Position numbers and translations under genes: made by a program
Shown here: positions 23,625 to 36,971 of the stretch, piece by piece
Numbering within the stretch: position 1 is the stretch's first letter
How the letters are laid out: every line of letters starts with the position of its first letter
Notes under the pieces: generated by a model
What the model was told of the DNA's origin: nothing
Databases searched by the model: none
Seen by the model: the letters and a program-made list of their open reading frames with translations, nothing else
Origin: Wuchereria bancrofti
Taxonomy: Eukaryota; Nematoda; Chromadorea; Rhabditida; Onchocercidae
DNA: 64,000 bases
Direction: 5' to 3'
Assembly (NCBI GenBank): GCA_005281725.1
Contig: SSBO01000003.1
Location: 3,399,824 to 3,463,823 of the forward strand

Positions 23625-26600
23625 ATGAGACAAAGAAGTGCTCGTAAAGGAGCAGCAAAGCCAGCTCCATCATCAGTTTGTTACTGGTAAGTGTCTATTG
23701 AAACTTTACTGTTATGACTGTTAAACGTCATATATCATCGTCTTTTAAGTCTAGAATTTAATTTAATTAAGTAGGCAAAGGCAGATAAACAATTATGTGC
23801 TATTTTTTTTATGAAATCTAGAAAAAAAAAAGATATTTGGGATGACTTACTTGTACATAAAAATTTAACATTTTGCTGGCCGGCATTTTAGGTAGATTTG
23901 AGATTTCTCATGAACGAAGTAATTATTGATCGGAAACAGAATCGGTTAATTATAATTGATCGAGAACAGAATAGGTCTGATTTTTTTTTTAATTCGATAA
24001 AAAGTAAAGTTTTTCAGTGATGGTAAACGTGAGGTGGGAACATTAGAACTTTATTGTGCTGTTTGTCGAAAATGGTTCCACGGACGGTGCTTGAAAGATT
24101 TGACTGATTTGTAAGTCAAAATTTTCGAAACATTTTAGAGTAGCTAGGAGATATTTCGTTCATATTGGATTATCATAACCTAACTTATTACAGTTATGGG
24201 CTTCCATTCATGGTATGCTATGTATTCAACTGTGCCGATTGTAGTCCAACGAAGAAGGAAACATGGACACCAAAACAAGCAAGTAGGGATTGTGTATTAT
24301 TTAAGAATTAAATGATTCTCTTAATTTACTTCTGAATGTTTAGATAGAATTTCAACGCATTGTTTTGTAGAATTTTTCAGAATTCATGGAAAACTGAAAA
24401 CTGATTTATATTTCATTTGAGACTGCTTATAATTCGTTTTTTTCAAGATTTTGCCCATATGTGTGTTACCGTTCTTGCAAATTTGACGCATAATGCACGG
24501 ACCAAAAGAGCTAGTACGGGAAATGAATCGGATGATAACGATCAGGAATTGATATTTCTAAACTTAGAAAATGAGATTATACCTTATTTTAATGCACAGT
24601 GGGAAAATCTTACATCCATGAGTCGCAGGTTAATATTTTTTTTTTTGCAAAAATCCTGAAACCATCAATACAGGTAGCATTTAATAACAGCTGTAACTGT
24701 AACAGTATGACAATGTTAAATCGCTTATGAAGCAAGGAATTAAGCTTTTCTAGGCTCTTATAATGATTAGAATACTGCTATAATGCTATAATGATATGCT
24801 ATAATGCTATTTTAAGCCTTTTAAAATTGCTGTAATGGTTAGGTTTTTAAGCAGCTATAATGTATGTAGTAGAGGAGCCAATGCAAAAGAAGCACGAGTA
24901 TTTTAAAGACATAAGGTTTTGAATTTTCTTCAAATGAACTTTTCTATATTGCTTTTTGTTTCATTTCGCTGAGGAAAACTTATTGAAGAGTAAAAAATAC
25001 TTGGCATCAAACGTTGCAAAAATCCTTGACCAAAGAAACAGAATTATTTGAATCAAGCGATGATGGACAAGTATTTGCATTACGTGAACGTGATTTGTCA
25101 TCTGTGGGTCCGGGTCATGAAGCGTTAAAGCAGGTACTATGTCACAAATAACTTGATAACTTAATCATTATTTGCTATTTATATAAATAGATACTTAATT
25201 TGTTCTACAGAGTCTCTTCTCAGAAAAAGCTTTAGATCGGCCGAAGTAAACCAGTGGTTTCAAGTTCAACACGTGACTTGTATAAAGAGAATTTTGATAG
25301 GTCGGATGATTTAGGCGATGGTCCCAAGACGAGAGGTTCATCGAAACGACGCTATGTTGATCCTCCGAATACGTTCAAAAAGGCGAAGCTGTAAATTCTT
25401 TTTTTTTTTTTTTTTTCTTTTGGATTGAAGTTTTCAAAAGATTTTTGGAAAAAATTGGAGTTTTATTTACTTTTATTTTATTTCAAGGCAAAATTAGTCC
25501 TCACATTTTTTAGTTATCAGTTGTGTATTTCAGTACCGCTGATTATGCGTCGACACGAATTGTTGGAATTTCTGCGCCCATCGATTTCCCATTTAATCGA
25601 GAAGGTTATCGATATTATCTTGTCGAAAAAGATCTTACTGTTCCTAACAGGTGATTTTTGGCCTTCATTGCTAACTCTTAGCTTCACAGTTTTTTGCTGA
25701 ATATTTTTCATTTTGAGATTTGAAATTATTTTAATATTTACATGGACTTAAATTACGAAATATTACGTTCTGTACAGTTTACTTCTCTGCACTACTACAA
25801 ATTCCTAAAAGCAATACTGCTCCCACAAACTTTGCAGAGATTCTTAAAGTTTCTGAATTTTGAGATTTTCTACTGCAAAAAGCATTTTAAAAATATATCA
25901 AGATTATAAATTAATGGTTTTACGTAGTTATTTAAAATATTATATCATTCAAGGTAGCAAAATTGATTTCATACAAATGAAAATTCGAAAAATATTTCTC
26001 TGGTAATGTCTGTTCGGTTGAAACTAGCATACTTTCTAGAGACATTTTTGAATTGGAAGAAAGCACATATAACAAGCCAATACCAGCACACATTTATCGT
26101 GTTGTTGTCCATCCAGTAGTTACTTTATCTCCAAATGATCGTGCTTATCAGGTTATCAACTTTTCATGTGGATCTTTTTATCGGGAATATTACGGTTTGT
26201 AGAGCTGAGCTTGTTTTTGCACTTTACTGAAAATCTTCAACTTATTAGTGAGCTTTTTTTTCTTACAATGAAAGCTCAGAAATTATACATAAATAGTTAA
26301 GTGACTACGATCTGTTCCTCGTACAGTGGCCTTAAAGAAATTCATATTTTTTTATTTGATTAGATTTTTTCTCCTATCTCTGTTTTTTTTTTTCTTTTTT
26401 TTTATTTGATGCCAGTAAGTTGCAGATTGGTTTTTTAGTTGAAATTGTCGGAAGATCGATTATCTGTGAGTGGTTTTGAAGGTTACAGCGTCGCTCGAGC
26501 TACTCACTCAGTATCGCATGGCACTTGGTATTTTGAAGTGGTTTTTACGGCGCAGCCACCAGGTTCACATATTCGGATTGGTTGGAGCCAGGCCGTGGGT

Positions 26601-27777
26601 ATGTGCCTAAGAGTTTTGGTTTATAAATTTTCCGAAAATATAATTTGTTAAAAATAAAACGCTTTAATGATTCGGAATAATACTTTCAGCACCAATACAA
26701 GCATGTGTTGGTTATACACAACTGTCTTATGCTTGGCGAAGTTATAAAGGCACAGTGTTTCATCAGGCAAAAGTGGGTCTTTCAAATTAAAAAATCTCGA
26801 GTCATATATTTTTTTCTAGTAAGTGAAACAATCAGTTAGAGAAGGAATTTTGAGTTCTCAAGTAATTTGCAGCAAATTTCAGGGTCGGCACTATGCGAGT
26901 GGTGGTTTTAAAGAAGGCGACGTCCTAGGATGTTTGATATCGATACCACCGTGCCCAGCCGACAGGGAATATGATTTTACATCTATAGAAAATTTACCAC
27001 CTTCATCGTCGTATTTGCCGCCTTCCTACAAAAATCTACCTTTAATCAATTTCAAACACAATTACTTTTATGAAGAGAAGGATGACGTATCTGCTGCACT
27101 AAAGAATTTAAAATCAGCACCTGGAAGCTGGGTTGGTACTTTCATAAATGTGGTCAAATAAATTTTTAACAATAAGTTTAAACTACTCAGTTATCATCCA
27201 TTGGTTGTTTCAGTCGTCGCTTAATTGAAAATCTTATTTAAGGTTTATTTTACAGTTCTTCATACAAAAATTTAGCTATCACATTTTCGGATTTGATAAT
27301 AGATCAGTTAGCATTCTCCTTCATAAATACATTTATTTGAATCAAGTCGTAATTCTTTCCTTTCCATATCATGTTGTGTTGGAAGGCTAAAGATCTGAAA
27401 TTGTGGTTGTTGTGAGACAGCATCTTGTGATTATTAATTCAGTTTCATCAAGTTAAAAACAGAAGTAATTTGCTTTCAAACTTTTTAGGAAAGAATTTTT
27501 CCAGATTGAGTTTTATCGGAATGGCAAGAGTTGTGGAATTGCTTTCAAGGATATTTATGCTGGTTTCTACTACCCTGCAGTATCATTATTTCAAGGTGCT
27601 ACAGTTCGATGTAATTTCGGTCCCTCATTTCGATATCCAGTACCACATGGAGCTCGTGGAATGTGTGAGAGAGTTGGAGAGATGTATATCGAGCAAACAT
27701 TGGCAGACATTTTGTATTTGGTTGAAAACGAAGATGAATTAGCTGAAGAAGCTGCCAAATGTGCTCGTAATCTGTGA
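23625..27777 (+). CDS. ash-2: ASH2 (Set1/MLL COMPASS core subunit)
   Basis: Thirteen exons: 23625-23686, 24018-24110, 24194-24282, 24448-24628, 24989-25133, 25211-25245, 25301-25390, 25534-25650, 26040-26151, 26439-26598, 26690-26772, 26883-27131, 27505-27777. They give 562 residues. ASH2 is a core subunit of the H3K4 methyltransferase complexes and acts with WDR5, RBBP5 and DPY30. The N-terminus has the PHD-like zinc module (CYWCDGKRE, YCAVCRKWFHGRC, FNCADCSP; about 18-75), then the winged helix (about 82-190) and a variable basic linker. The SPRY domain follows from about residue 300 (LKLSEDRLSVSGFEGYSVAR, FHQAKGRHYASGGFKEGDVLG, FYRNGKSCGIAFKDIY). The C-terminus keeps the DPY30-binding helix (EQTLADILYLVENE). 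The intron at 25246-25300 is only 55 bases. Identity is firm. Confidence 0.95.
24770..24825 (+). repeat. Short tandem repeat of CTATAATG units in an ash-2 intron
   Basis: Within the intron between exons 24448-24628 and 24989-25133, CTATAATG-like units repeat several times (GCTATAATGCTATAATGATA, GCTATAATGCTAT). Related single copies lie up to about 24860. This is a simple sequence with no coding potential. Confidence 0.7.
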
Positions 27778-28272
27778 TTGTGATTTAGTATGCTTTTTAC
27801 AGATGCATTACCCTCGTATATCTTTGTTTGTTGATGATCCGGATGTTGTGTTTTTCCTGAGTATTCTCGATTATCCGATAATAAAATTTTAAGGATGTCA
27901 AAATCATTCCAAAAATTTCTCATTTTAAGCATACCAAAGCTTGTGTTCATTACAATGTTGTGTAATATATTCTAATTCAATTAAGTAAACATTAGTATCA
28001 ATTTTCAGGTTTTCTTTTTCTGTGTTCTAAAAGACACTATCACCATTGTTTGTTAAAATGAAAAAAGGAAGGAAAAGATGGATATAGAATAATGATATGA
28101 ATTAAGGGGAATGCAACTGACAGTGAACATAACTGTATAACTGTTCTTATGATGCATCATACTACAGTAATGAGTTAGGTTTAGTTAGGAGAACTATCTA
28201 AAATAAGATTTGATGGTGGCAACTAAAATTTTGTCAAATTCAAACGTACATTTTTTTGGGTCATACTACAGC
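27778..28272. other. Intergenic between ash-2 and deoxyhypusine synthase
   Basis: No gene is seen. It contains the ash-2 poly(A) signal at 27880-27885. It ends in an acceptor-like TACTACAG at 28271, one base before the chosen start of the next gene. The 495-base gap and shared strand would allow an operon, but nothing proves it. Confidence 0.5.
27880..27885 (+). promoter_or_regulatory. Poly(A) signal AATAAA of ash-2
   Basis: AATAAA stands about 100 bases after the ash-2 stop codon, the usual position for a nematode 3' end. Confidence 0.6.
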
Positions 28273-31200
28273 ATGAATAACGGCAGTTGTGAATTTGATG
28301 TTCATATAGCTGAAATGTCTGTTCTGAAGAAGTCATCTACGATGCCCACAGATTCTACCATTATTAAAGGCTATGATTTTAATGAAGGGATTAATTATGA
28401 TGCTTTATTGGATCAGTACATGTCTACTGGTTTCCAGGCATCACATTTTGCTCAAGCTGTACAGGTAAGGAGTGTTCACATTGAGGAACGAGAAATTTTA
28501 CCAATAATGAGTTATATTTGAAGCATATAGCATAACTTATATGTCCTAAACTCTGTTATGTTATTCTTTATCACATCGATATTCGTATCGAAATATAATG
28601 TCAGTTTCTTATTTTCAAAAATTTTTTTTTCTTAAATGGACAGAAAATTTTAATAAAATTAACTTTTCAGCAAATAAACACAATGTTAACAATGCGTGAA
28701 GAACAGTTTGAAGGTGATCATACATTGCCGTATCCAGAAGGGAAACAAAAAAGAGCATGTACAATATTCCTTGGCTATACAAGTAATCTGGTCACTTCTG
28801 GTGTTCGAGAAGTATGTTCTTTACGTTAATTATTCCATATTTCGTTGCTAAATCGGTCTTCAATAATTTTGTTCATCTATAGATCCAATATTATGTTAGC
28901 TTTTCAAAAAGTCAGGTGCAATTCAAAGATTTCTCGAACGTATTCAATAGTTTAAAAGTGCTTTCCTCCAGAATCTTGAATTCTTGATTTCGACAACTCT
29001 TCACTGAGAGATAATTATATGATGAATAAATTTATCCTCGATGAATAAACTTATTATCTAACATTTCCGAGATCGTAAGCATGATACATTAACATAATTT
29101 TTTCAACTCATGCAAATATATATTTCCAGCAATATGTGCTTTCTTAATTTTGACTTATTTTTAAGAATATCCGATACTTAGTTGAACATGATTTGGTGGA
29201 CTGCATTGTAACGAGTGCTGGTGGTGTCGAAGAGGATTTAATCAAATGTCTTGCGCCCTCATATTTGGGTGCATTTGATCTTGATGGGAGAACTTTACGT
29301 CATAATGGGTTGAACAGGTTATTTAGATTTAATCCATTACAATAAGTATATGACAATTTTTAGTTTTTTCCTGATGTTCATTCCTTACCGACAATCCCTA
29401 ATTTTTGATTATAACCTATAGGACCATATTTATTTTGTGAATTTTCTTGACTTTTGATATTTTTTCTTCACATTTCGACTTAATTTCCTTCCTAAAGGAA
29501 ATACATATATCGTCATTGTCCGATGATCCTCGGAAACGATATTTGAATGAGTGTAATCATTGAAAAAAAGATGCAAAAAAAAATGAAAAAAAGAAAATGG
29601 ACAAAATTGAGATATAATTTGCGTTTGACCGAATATTAAAATGATTGGAGCCATTCAAATTCCTTCCTAAAGGAAATATATATATATGTAAAAAATGCTT
29701 CCAAAGTTAATTTGTTAAATAAAAAAAAGAAAATTTGATTTTGAAATATCCGTGATATTTCTTAATGAAACTAAGTTATTCTTTGAGGGGTGAATACCTC
29801 TTAAAGAAGATAGAAATAACTAAATTTGTATACATGCAACATGCAGTTCTGAAAAAAAAACCCTAATATTAATGCTCACGATAATTGCAGAGCTGGTAAT
29901 ATTATCATACCGAACAATAACTATTGTCAATTTGAGGATTGGTTAATGCCTATCCTAGATAGCTGTGAATTGGAACAAAAAAATAATGATTTCTCGTGGA
30001 CTCCATCGAAATTGATCGATAGGCTAGGTGCTGAAATCAATGATAAACGATCAATTTGCTACTGGGCTCATCGAAATCGGATTCCTATTTTCAGTCCTGC
30101 ATTAACTGATGGTTCAATTGGTGATATGCTATATTTTCATTCATTCAGAAGTGGTGGAATTAAGTTGGACATTGTAGAGGTTTGTTCGATCCTTTAGCGT
30201 TTGATTCTTTTTTTTTCGTTTTTTAAATTCTTCATTTTCTTTAAGACAACTCCTAAGGTTTAAGAAATTTCTAGATGGCGTATAATTCTTCAGGTTGTGA
30301 TCATATAATTGTACACTTTTCCTGTTTCTTATTAACCATCTAAAATTTATCACTGTTTTTATGGCATAATATTTTTACATGTTTTCAAATGTGTGATCGA
30401 ATCCTCATTTAACTTTAATTATTGTAGTGCTACTGATTTAGTAAGATAATTGTTGTATTATACTTTACATATAAATACAAATAGTCGGACTGTAAAAATG
30501 GTAATAAGTGGATTTAGAGAATCTGTTTTATATATGTATGTATATAACAATTAGATTTTAGGAGAGAGGGGGAGATGTATGAAGTCGAATTAAGTAACAT
30601 ACTGAGCATAAGCTGGAAATTCCGAAATTGCAGTAACGACTACAAGCGGAAATTTCTTGTCTTATTTGAAGAAATACTCGTTAATTAATTCACTTATGGT
30701 GTGTTTTTCTATCGTTTAAGCGTTTTGCTTTTTCATTGCAGTTCACTAAAAGAGTTCTATCAATACAGGAAGATATGTAGTGTTAACTTTCTCTAATACT
30801 AGAGTTACTTAGTAAATAAGAGATAACAGTGAAAGTGATAAAATAGCAGTGTACATGATGTTTCTTGTTAGGACTTGCGTCATATCAATACGATGGCTGT
30901 ACGATCAAATCGTACTGGCGTAATACTTCTTGGTGGTGGCGTTATGAAACATCATATCAATAATGCTAATCTTATGCGAAATGGTTCTGATTATGCGGTA
31001 TATGTGAATACTGGCCAGGTTTTCTTTAATTTTTAGATATTATTTTCGCATTAGAAATAAATTTTCGACAAATTTACTGCAAATTCTCTCGATATTATTG
31101 CAAAAAATTAAAACAGTTTTCGATTTTATTTTTCATTTTTTATTTGATGCGTTTTGTTTGAATTTTATTTCAACGGACTTGTTGATCGAATTTTTATTTA

Positions 31201-31381
31201 GGAATTTGATGGCAGTGATTCGGGTGCTCGTCCGGATGAAGCTGTAAGTTGGGGTAAAGTCAGAAGTGATTGTAGGCCAGTCAAAATATATGCTGACGCA
31301 ACACTTGTTTTTCCGCTCTTAGTTGCAAAGACATTTGCTCGCCACGTTCAGAGAAAGCATTCGGAACTGCAAAAAGCATGA
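28273..31381 (+). CDS. dhps: Deoxyhypusine synthase
   Basis: Six exons, 28273-28464, 28671-28811, 29166-29317, 29891-30179, 30872-31018 and 31202-31381, give 366 residues; the human enzyme has 369. The enzyme uses spermidine and NAD to convert one lysine of eIF5A to deoxyhypusine, the first step of hypusine formation. The match runs the whole length: RGYDFN-like [98 protein letters not shown]. The active-site lysine is the one in EAVSWGK, about residue 326. An in-frame ATG at 28213 would add 20 residues. I prefer 28273 because it follows an acceptor-like TACTACAG directly and gives the family's normal length. Confidence 0.97.
29485..29685 (+). repeat. Direct repeat carrying a near-palindrome in a dhps intron
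   Basis: TTCCTTCCTAAAGGAAATA occurs at about 29485-29503 and again at about 29660-29678. Each copy is followed by a run of alternating AT. The core TTTCCT/AGGAAA is nearly palindromic. Both copies lie in the intron between exons 29166-29317 and 29891-30179, about 175 bases apart. No ORF lies between them. Confidence 0.7.
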
Positions 31382-34300
31382 ATTATTTGTTTTAAATATA
31401 AGCAGAATTGTGAGTTCTTGGCTTGGTTGCAAAAGCAGTAGATGATTTCATTTTTGTGAGTGGCATATTTGAAATATTTGACAAAAGGATTACAATATTT
31501 TTCGGAACTACTATTGTTCTTTTAAGCTAATCAGTTTAATTATATGTGCTTGATATCTACAATAGCTTACATATTTCATAGGATTCTGCTGTTTCTCGGT
31601 TAGTTTGAAACTAAAAATCGATTTTTTTTCTCTCAAAATTCAAGATTATTTTTCTGTATGCTCTTGTCGTTTGTTTTATTGCTATCAACTTTTTTATTTC
31701 GAAAACATTCCGTTTTATTTTGTTCTGCTTTGTAATATGTCATTTTTCCACTTGATTCTTCATGCTATTCTTTCTCCTCTCTTCAGTTTGCACTTTCATA
31801 TTCTCTTTCTAGTTTTAAAAATATTCAGTTTTTCATTTAGATTGATTAAAAAAAAATATTGATTTTCGAACATCTTTTTTCCGAAGTTTGAGCTGTAATT
31901 ATTGATTGTCGATCAAATAAATGAGCATAAAATTTATCTTTTTCTCCACCCTTTTTCTTTCTAGAAATTCTTTCCCTCTAACGATATGTCGTTTCAGTTT
32001 TTCAAATCGCAAACATATGCTAGCAAAATAATCTTCAAGCATGTGTTATCACTTGAAATTATTATAGCAAATTTCTAAAATTTAAGTGTTGGAATTTTTT
32101 CTCGTTTTTTCAGTATTAGAAATAAAATGTGGTAGGAAAATTATGTGGTATTGGAGAAAAAAAGTGACAAATAATTAGTACAGCTGTAGAATTCATTGCT
32201 TATGTTTTTGAGATTATTTAGTTTTGAGATTTATTTTTTTCGTGAATTTTCTGATGATATTAATTCCGCTAACACTGACAAATGAATGTAGTAGAGATAA
32301 ACGAATGACACATGAAGCTAGCTGAATTTTATCCTGTGGCGCAAAATTACACTATTTTGAAATCAAGTTGAAATGAAAAGTAAGCAAGATGGATGAAGCG
32401 TTCATGTTAGATGCTAAACGAAGAAATGTTATTTAGCAAGTTGATAATTTAATGAAATAGTAAATTTTATAGATTATTATTTGTTATAATAAAATCGTCC
32501 GACTATGATTAATGAACTTTACATGCTCACTGATAGTGATTATCAATTTGATCGTTATTGCTTTTTGGCATACATTCATATCTGTTTGCTAATTTTTTTC
32601 CTTCATTAAATTTATCCACTTATATACAAGGAAAAAAAATGTTTGTTGATCATTCGAAATTTATTCGTATGACTAATTAATTTTACTAGGAGAATCTATA
32701 ATGTTACTCTATCACTATATTATGATAATAATTTTTTTTTTCGATCATTTTAAGCTTTTTTTCCTTTTCCTTCAATATTAAACTATTAAATCCATTTTTA
32801 TTTGTCTTTTTTTCTTCATATTTTTCTTTTTTGCATTAGATTATTTATACTAATACTATTTATATCATACAAGTTTACTTGATAAAATTACTTAGTGATA
32901 AAATATCAGCAATAGTTTCATTCTACAGCAATTAGTTATCGAATTATTGTTTATCTCATGAAATGAATTTTTTTTTAATTTTCATCGACTAATTTCAATA
33001 TTTAATAGTAAGTTAATCAAAAGAAAAAAAAAACTATAAAAGAAAATAATATTAATAACATTGGTATTATTCATTCAAATTCGCATATTTATTGACATTA
33101 CGCAATATTATAGTGTCCAGTTTTATCCTTTCTTTTTCTTCTATATTTGTTCACTGTTAGCTTCTTTTGAATTTTATTCATTTTAAAAGTTTTTTTTTTT
33201 TAAATCTTTAATTTGAATTATACAAAATTCATTCTACTACATAAGTAGTATATTTTCATCCAGATCAATTTCAAAAATTCTTCATAATATTTGCGAGAAA
33301 ATGATTCATACAACAAAATTCAATTTATCCATTTGATTTATTTGATTTTTATATTTTACCCTGAATATGTTATACATTTTTTTTAAGAAAAAAATAATTG
33401 AGAAAAATTAAATTTAAATTGGGAAACTAACAAATTTAATGTTATTGTTCATTTCATACTAATTCATGAAATGAATTAATTTCCTATAAATCATAATAAT
33501 CGTTTATAGCAAAAATAAATTTTTTTTTAAAATAAATTCTGGTCAATTAATTTGCTAATAATTAATGATATTACTATAATGTTTGAGAGCTATGTGATGT
33601 TATAGTTTGTTAAATAAACAAACAGAAATAAAATTTATTTGTTGTTGTTACAACATTTATGGTTCAGCGAGATGATTTGAAAATTTTCTGCTAGTCAAAA
33701 GCTATGAATTTTGAATAAATAAAATTTTAAAAAATTTAAGATATCATGCAAACAAGAAAGTGGTGATAAACGAATGGTTAATTTTGCTACGGTCGGAAAT
33801 CATTCTAAGTAACAATATTATTTAAGATTTAAGTTGTTTAATTTCAACAAAAGAAATATAATCATAAAAAATAGAACTTTATTTTTCACTTTTCTCTTTC
33901 AAATTTTATTAACATTAATTAATGAGAAATACTTGAAGTGTTAAAGTTTTTTTTTTTTAAAGAAAAAAGTTTAAAGACTCATCTTATGCCAGTACATTGA
34001 TATTAATGCTAATTTGAATATTAATTTGAAATTGAAGGACTCTATTTTAATTTATCACATCGCTAATAATTAATAAAAAATATAATAAACATAAATCAAT
34101 GCAAAACAGATGGATATTTTTTTTTTTGTTTTAACAGTCATTAAATTGAATCATCTGCAAAAAAAGAATTTTGAAAAAAAAGAATTTTTTGAAGGAAAGG
34201 AAATAAATTTTTTTTTTTTAAAGAAATGAAAGAGCAAACGAATCATTTGATATGGAAAAGAAGGAATGATTGAAATGATAAAGAAAAATTAAATCATCAA

Positions 34301-34469
34301 AACAAGTATAATTTACTAATTAGTAGAAAGTTAAAGTAATTCGTATTATTACTTTCTTTTTCTTTCTATTTTATTTGAATTTATAAAAAAGAGGTGAATT
34401 ATATTTCATTAACAGATAAAGATATAGGTATGAAATTTTTTTGCATTCACTTCATTGATGATTAATTAA

Positions 34470-34550
34470 ATTGGAGTTGGAGAGAGAAGGAGAAAGAGAA
34501 AGAAAGAGAGAGGAGAGAGAGAAAAAAACACGGGAGAAAAAGAGGAGAAG
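34470..34550 (+). repeat. GA-rich simple repeat
   Basis: This is an impure run of GA, GGA and AAAG units about 80 bases long in the AT-rich spacer upstream of chitin synthase. Polypurine runs of this kind can act as GAGA-type promoter elements, but no function is shown. Confidence 0.75.
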
Positions 34551-35813
34551 TGGTGCAATACTTTAAATTTTAATATGAACAAATAAAATTAACAATGTAG
34601 ATTGATCCTTCTAACGAAATCTTAAAGCTCATTTTCTTCTTTTTTCTTATTAAGCTATTTTCTATTAACATTTCAAAATTAATGTGTTTAATAATTTTTA
34701 GCATTTTAATAAAATAGGTAAATAAAAATGAGTAAAAAATAATTGACGGTATAATTAATTAGCGAATCGATTAAAAAATGCCTTAAAAAGCTTGATAAAA
34801 TAGCAAACAAAGTGAAAAAACATTAAGCTGCAATTTTTATTTTTTCCAAATTCAAATACTAATCAATTAGTGAAATTTTGATTTTCAACTAAATTATGTG
34901 AAAATTTAAAAAAGATATCAATAGGAATGCAGATACTTGGGTATAAATGGATATAAATGAAATGCCTAAATGAAATTAAATGCCAAAAACATAATTTTAA
35001 AACATCATTTTAATAGAAGACAGATAATTACTGTGAAATATTTGCTTGTGTCATTATAATTTAATAATGAAATGAACAGAATAATTTTAAGTAAGTATAT
35101 TATATATTCACTTCAGATATGGGTTTGTCAATGAAAAGTTTGCATAAGAAATAAAAAAATACGAAGTTATTTCACTAAAAGGAATGATATAGAAAAATTT
35201 TGAAGAAAAAATTAAATTACAATTAGTGCAAAAATATAAAATTAAAAATATTATCCAAAATTATTTAATTCAAATTTTTTAAAATATAAATTACTCGAAG
35301 TATTTATCTGTTTCTACTTCTTTTTTCTTTTTCTTTCTTTGCTTTCTTTATATTACCAATGGATGATAGAATTACATACCTGTGAAAAATTGAATTAATT
35401 GATGAGTTTGAGACATTCCGCAAACAGAAGAAATATGAGTCATCATCGAATGGATGATTTGTATAAAAAAAATATCAAAGTATTTCCTTCAAAAAAAATT
35501 TTTTTTTAGCAAACAATTGACAATTCCAACATTTTCAAACAATTTAACAAAAAATACTAGTAGCTATGTAAATAAGATGCAAAAAAAAAAGAAATGCAAG
35601 ATGGTTTTGTTCTTTTTTTTAATTTTTAATAAAACTTTAAAATATTTAACAAATACATCAATAATTATACAATTTTTGTTGCAGAACAGAACGAAACTTT
35701 TTTCATTTTTCTTTTAACATTTCAATTTGTCATATGTTTATTTGCTGTTTGCTAAGTTTAAGCCATTCTTCTTGAATATATTTCTGTTCGCTTTTTAACT
35801 TTGCTAAATTATT

Positions 35814-35910
35814 TACACACACACACACACATACATACATACATACACATACACGCACATACGCACACATGCATGCACACACGCACACACATACACACAC
35901 ACACGCACGA
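35814..35910 (+). repeat. CA/CATA microsatellite
   Basis: About 95 bases of (CA)n with interspersed CATA, CGCA and TGCA units. It begins with a clean (AC)n run, then repeats of ACAT, and ends in a second AC run with ACGC. The His/Thr-rich open frame across it is an artefact of the repeat. Confidence 0.9.
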
Positions 35911-36496
35911 ATTGCACATTAGCCCATTTTACTATTTCCATTTGATTTCAATCGCTCCTAATGAAGAACTTATTAAGGTGACAGGTGACAGTGAGGTGAC
36001 AAATTGACAGCGAAATATTCAATTCCATCCGTTTAATAATAATAATGATATCAAATAAGATTACCAATAAGCGAATCTTTAATGAAAAGGTATTTTTTCA
36101 TTGCAAAACTTTTCATTCTCAACCTTTTATCACCTAATATTTAAGTTAGTTAACCTTCACTGATGAATTTTTTTCTTGAATTAAACCTTATTAATATGTA
36201 TTAATTAATTAGGCAAAGTAAAAAATAATTCTATGTTTGCATAAGTTCGTTATCGTGATTCTCAATAAGTTATAAATTGATTTTAATAATTTTTAATAAG
36301 TATTTTTAACAAGATTATTTATAATAAAATTTCAATAATTAATTATCTTATTAGTTTTCCTATTTCAACTTATTATTCTTTTCATGAGTTAATTGAGTTT
36401 TCGTTTTTTTTTAATTAATATAAATATTGATTTGTTGATTAATTTTTCTTAAGATACCAAAATATTTTTAGTACTTTTTTTTTTCTTTTCTGTCAG

Positions 36497-36971
36497 GATT
36501 CAAAATATACATATATACCAATCAATGCAAATGATGAACCAACATTGATCAGTTATGCTGGACGATATAATAAGGTACTAAAAGTGATTAGTACTTTGAG
36601 TTAATAAATGAATTAATTCATTAATATTTCAAGTAAAAAGTATTATCACACCGGTTAATAAGTATCTTTAATTGCATACCTTTAATTAAAAATAATTATT
36701 ATTTGAGTAAATGTAACTAAAGTATTCATATCTATTCATATAAATAAAACAATGAAAAGATATATTAAGAAATATTTTTAAGAAATATATCATAGAAATT
36801 TGAAAAGTTTTAAATTAAATAAATTGAAAGTGGCAACAAATGTGTTTTATAAATATTTATCAAATTTTAGAATGAAACTCGTTCGAGACAGAGTTCCGGT
36901 GGTAGCCAAACAATAATTTCACATACGGCAAATAAACAAAAAATTGATCGTCCTAATTCAAATTCTAATAG
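36497..36971 (+). CDS. Possible 5' exons of the chitin synthase gene
   Basis: Two open segments, 36497-36574 and 36871-36971, each have a good acceptor (TCTGTCAG, AAATTTTAG) and donor (GTACTA, GTAAAC), and they join in frame. They encode DSKYTYIPINANDEPTLISY..., then a Ser/Asn/Gln-rich stretch (NETRSRQSSGGSQTIISHTA). The second exon ends in phase 2, but the best acceptor of the next chitin synthase exon (40152) needs phase 0. Either another exon is missing, or these are alternative 5' exons. They could also belong to a separate small gene. Confidence 0.4.

Larger units (their letters stand above)
31382..36496. other. AT-rich intergenic spacer, 5.1 kb
   Basis: This is the longest stretch without a supported gene. 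It is extremely AT-rich with many homopolymer runs, a GA-rich tract (about 34470-34550) and a CA-rich microsatellite (35814-35910). The dhps 3' UTR occupies the left end, with an AATAAA at 31916-31921. The right end should hold the promoter and possibly the first exon or exons of chitin synthase. ATG-bearing candidates at about 35434 and 35960 could not be joined in phase with certainty. Confidence 0.5.

Noticed and set aside
35801..36007. His/Thr-rich open frame on the plus strand
   Set aside because: It is produced by the CA-rich microsatellite.
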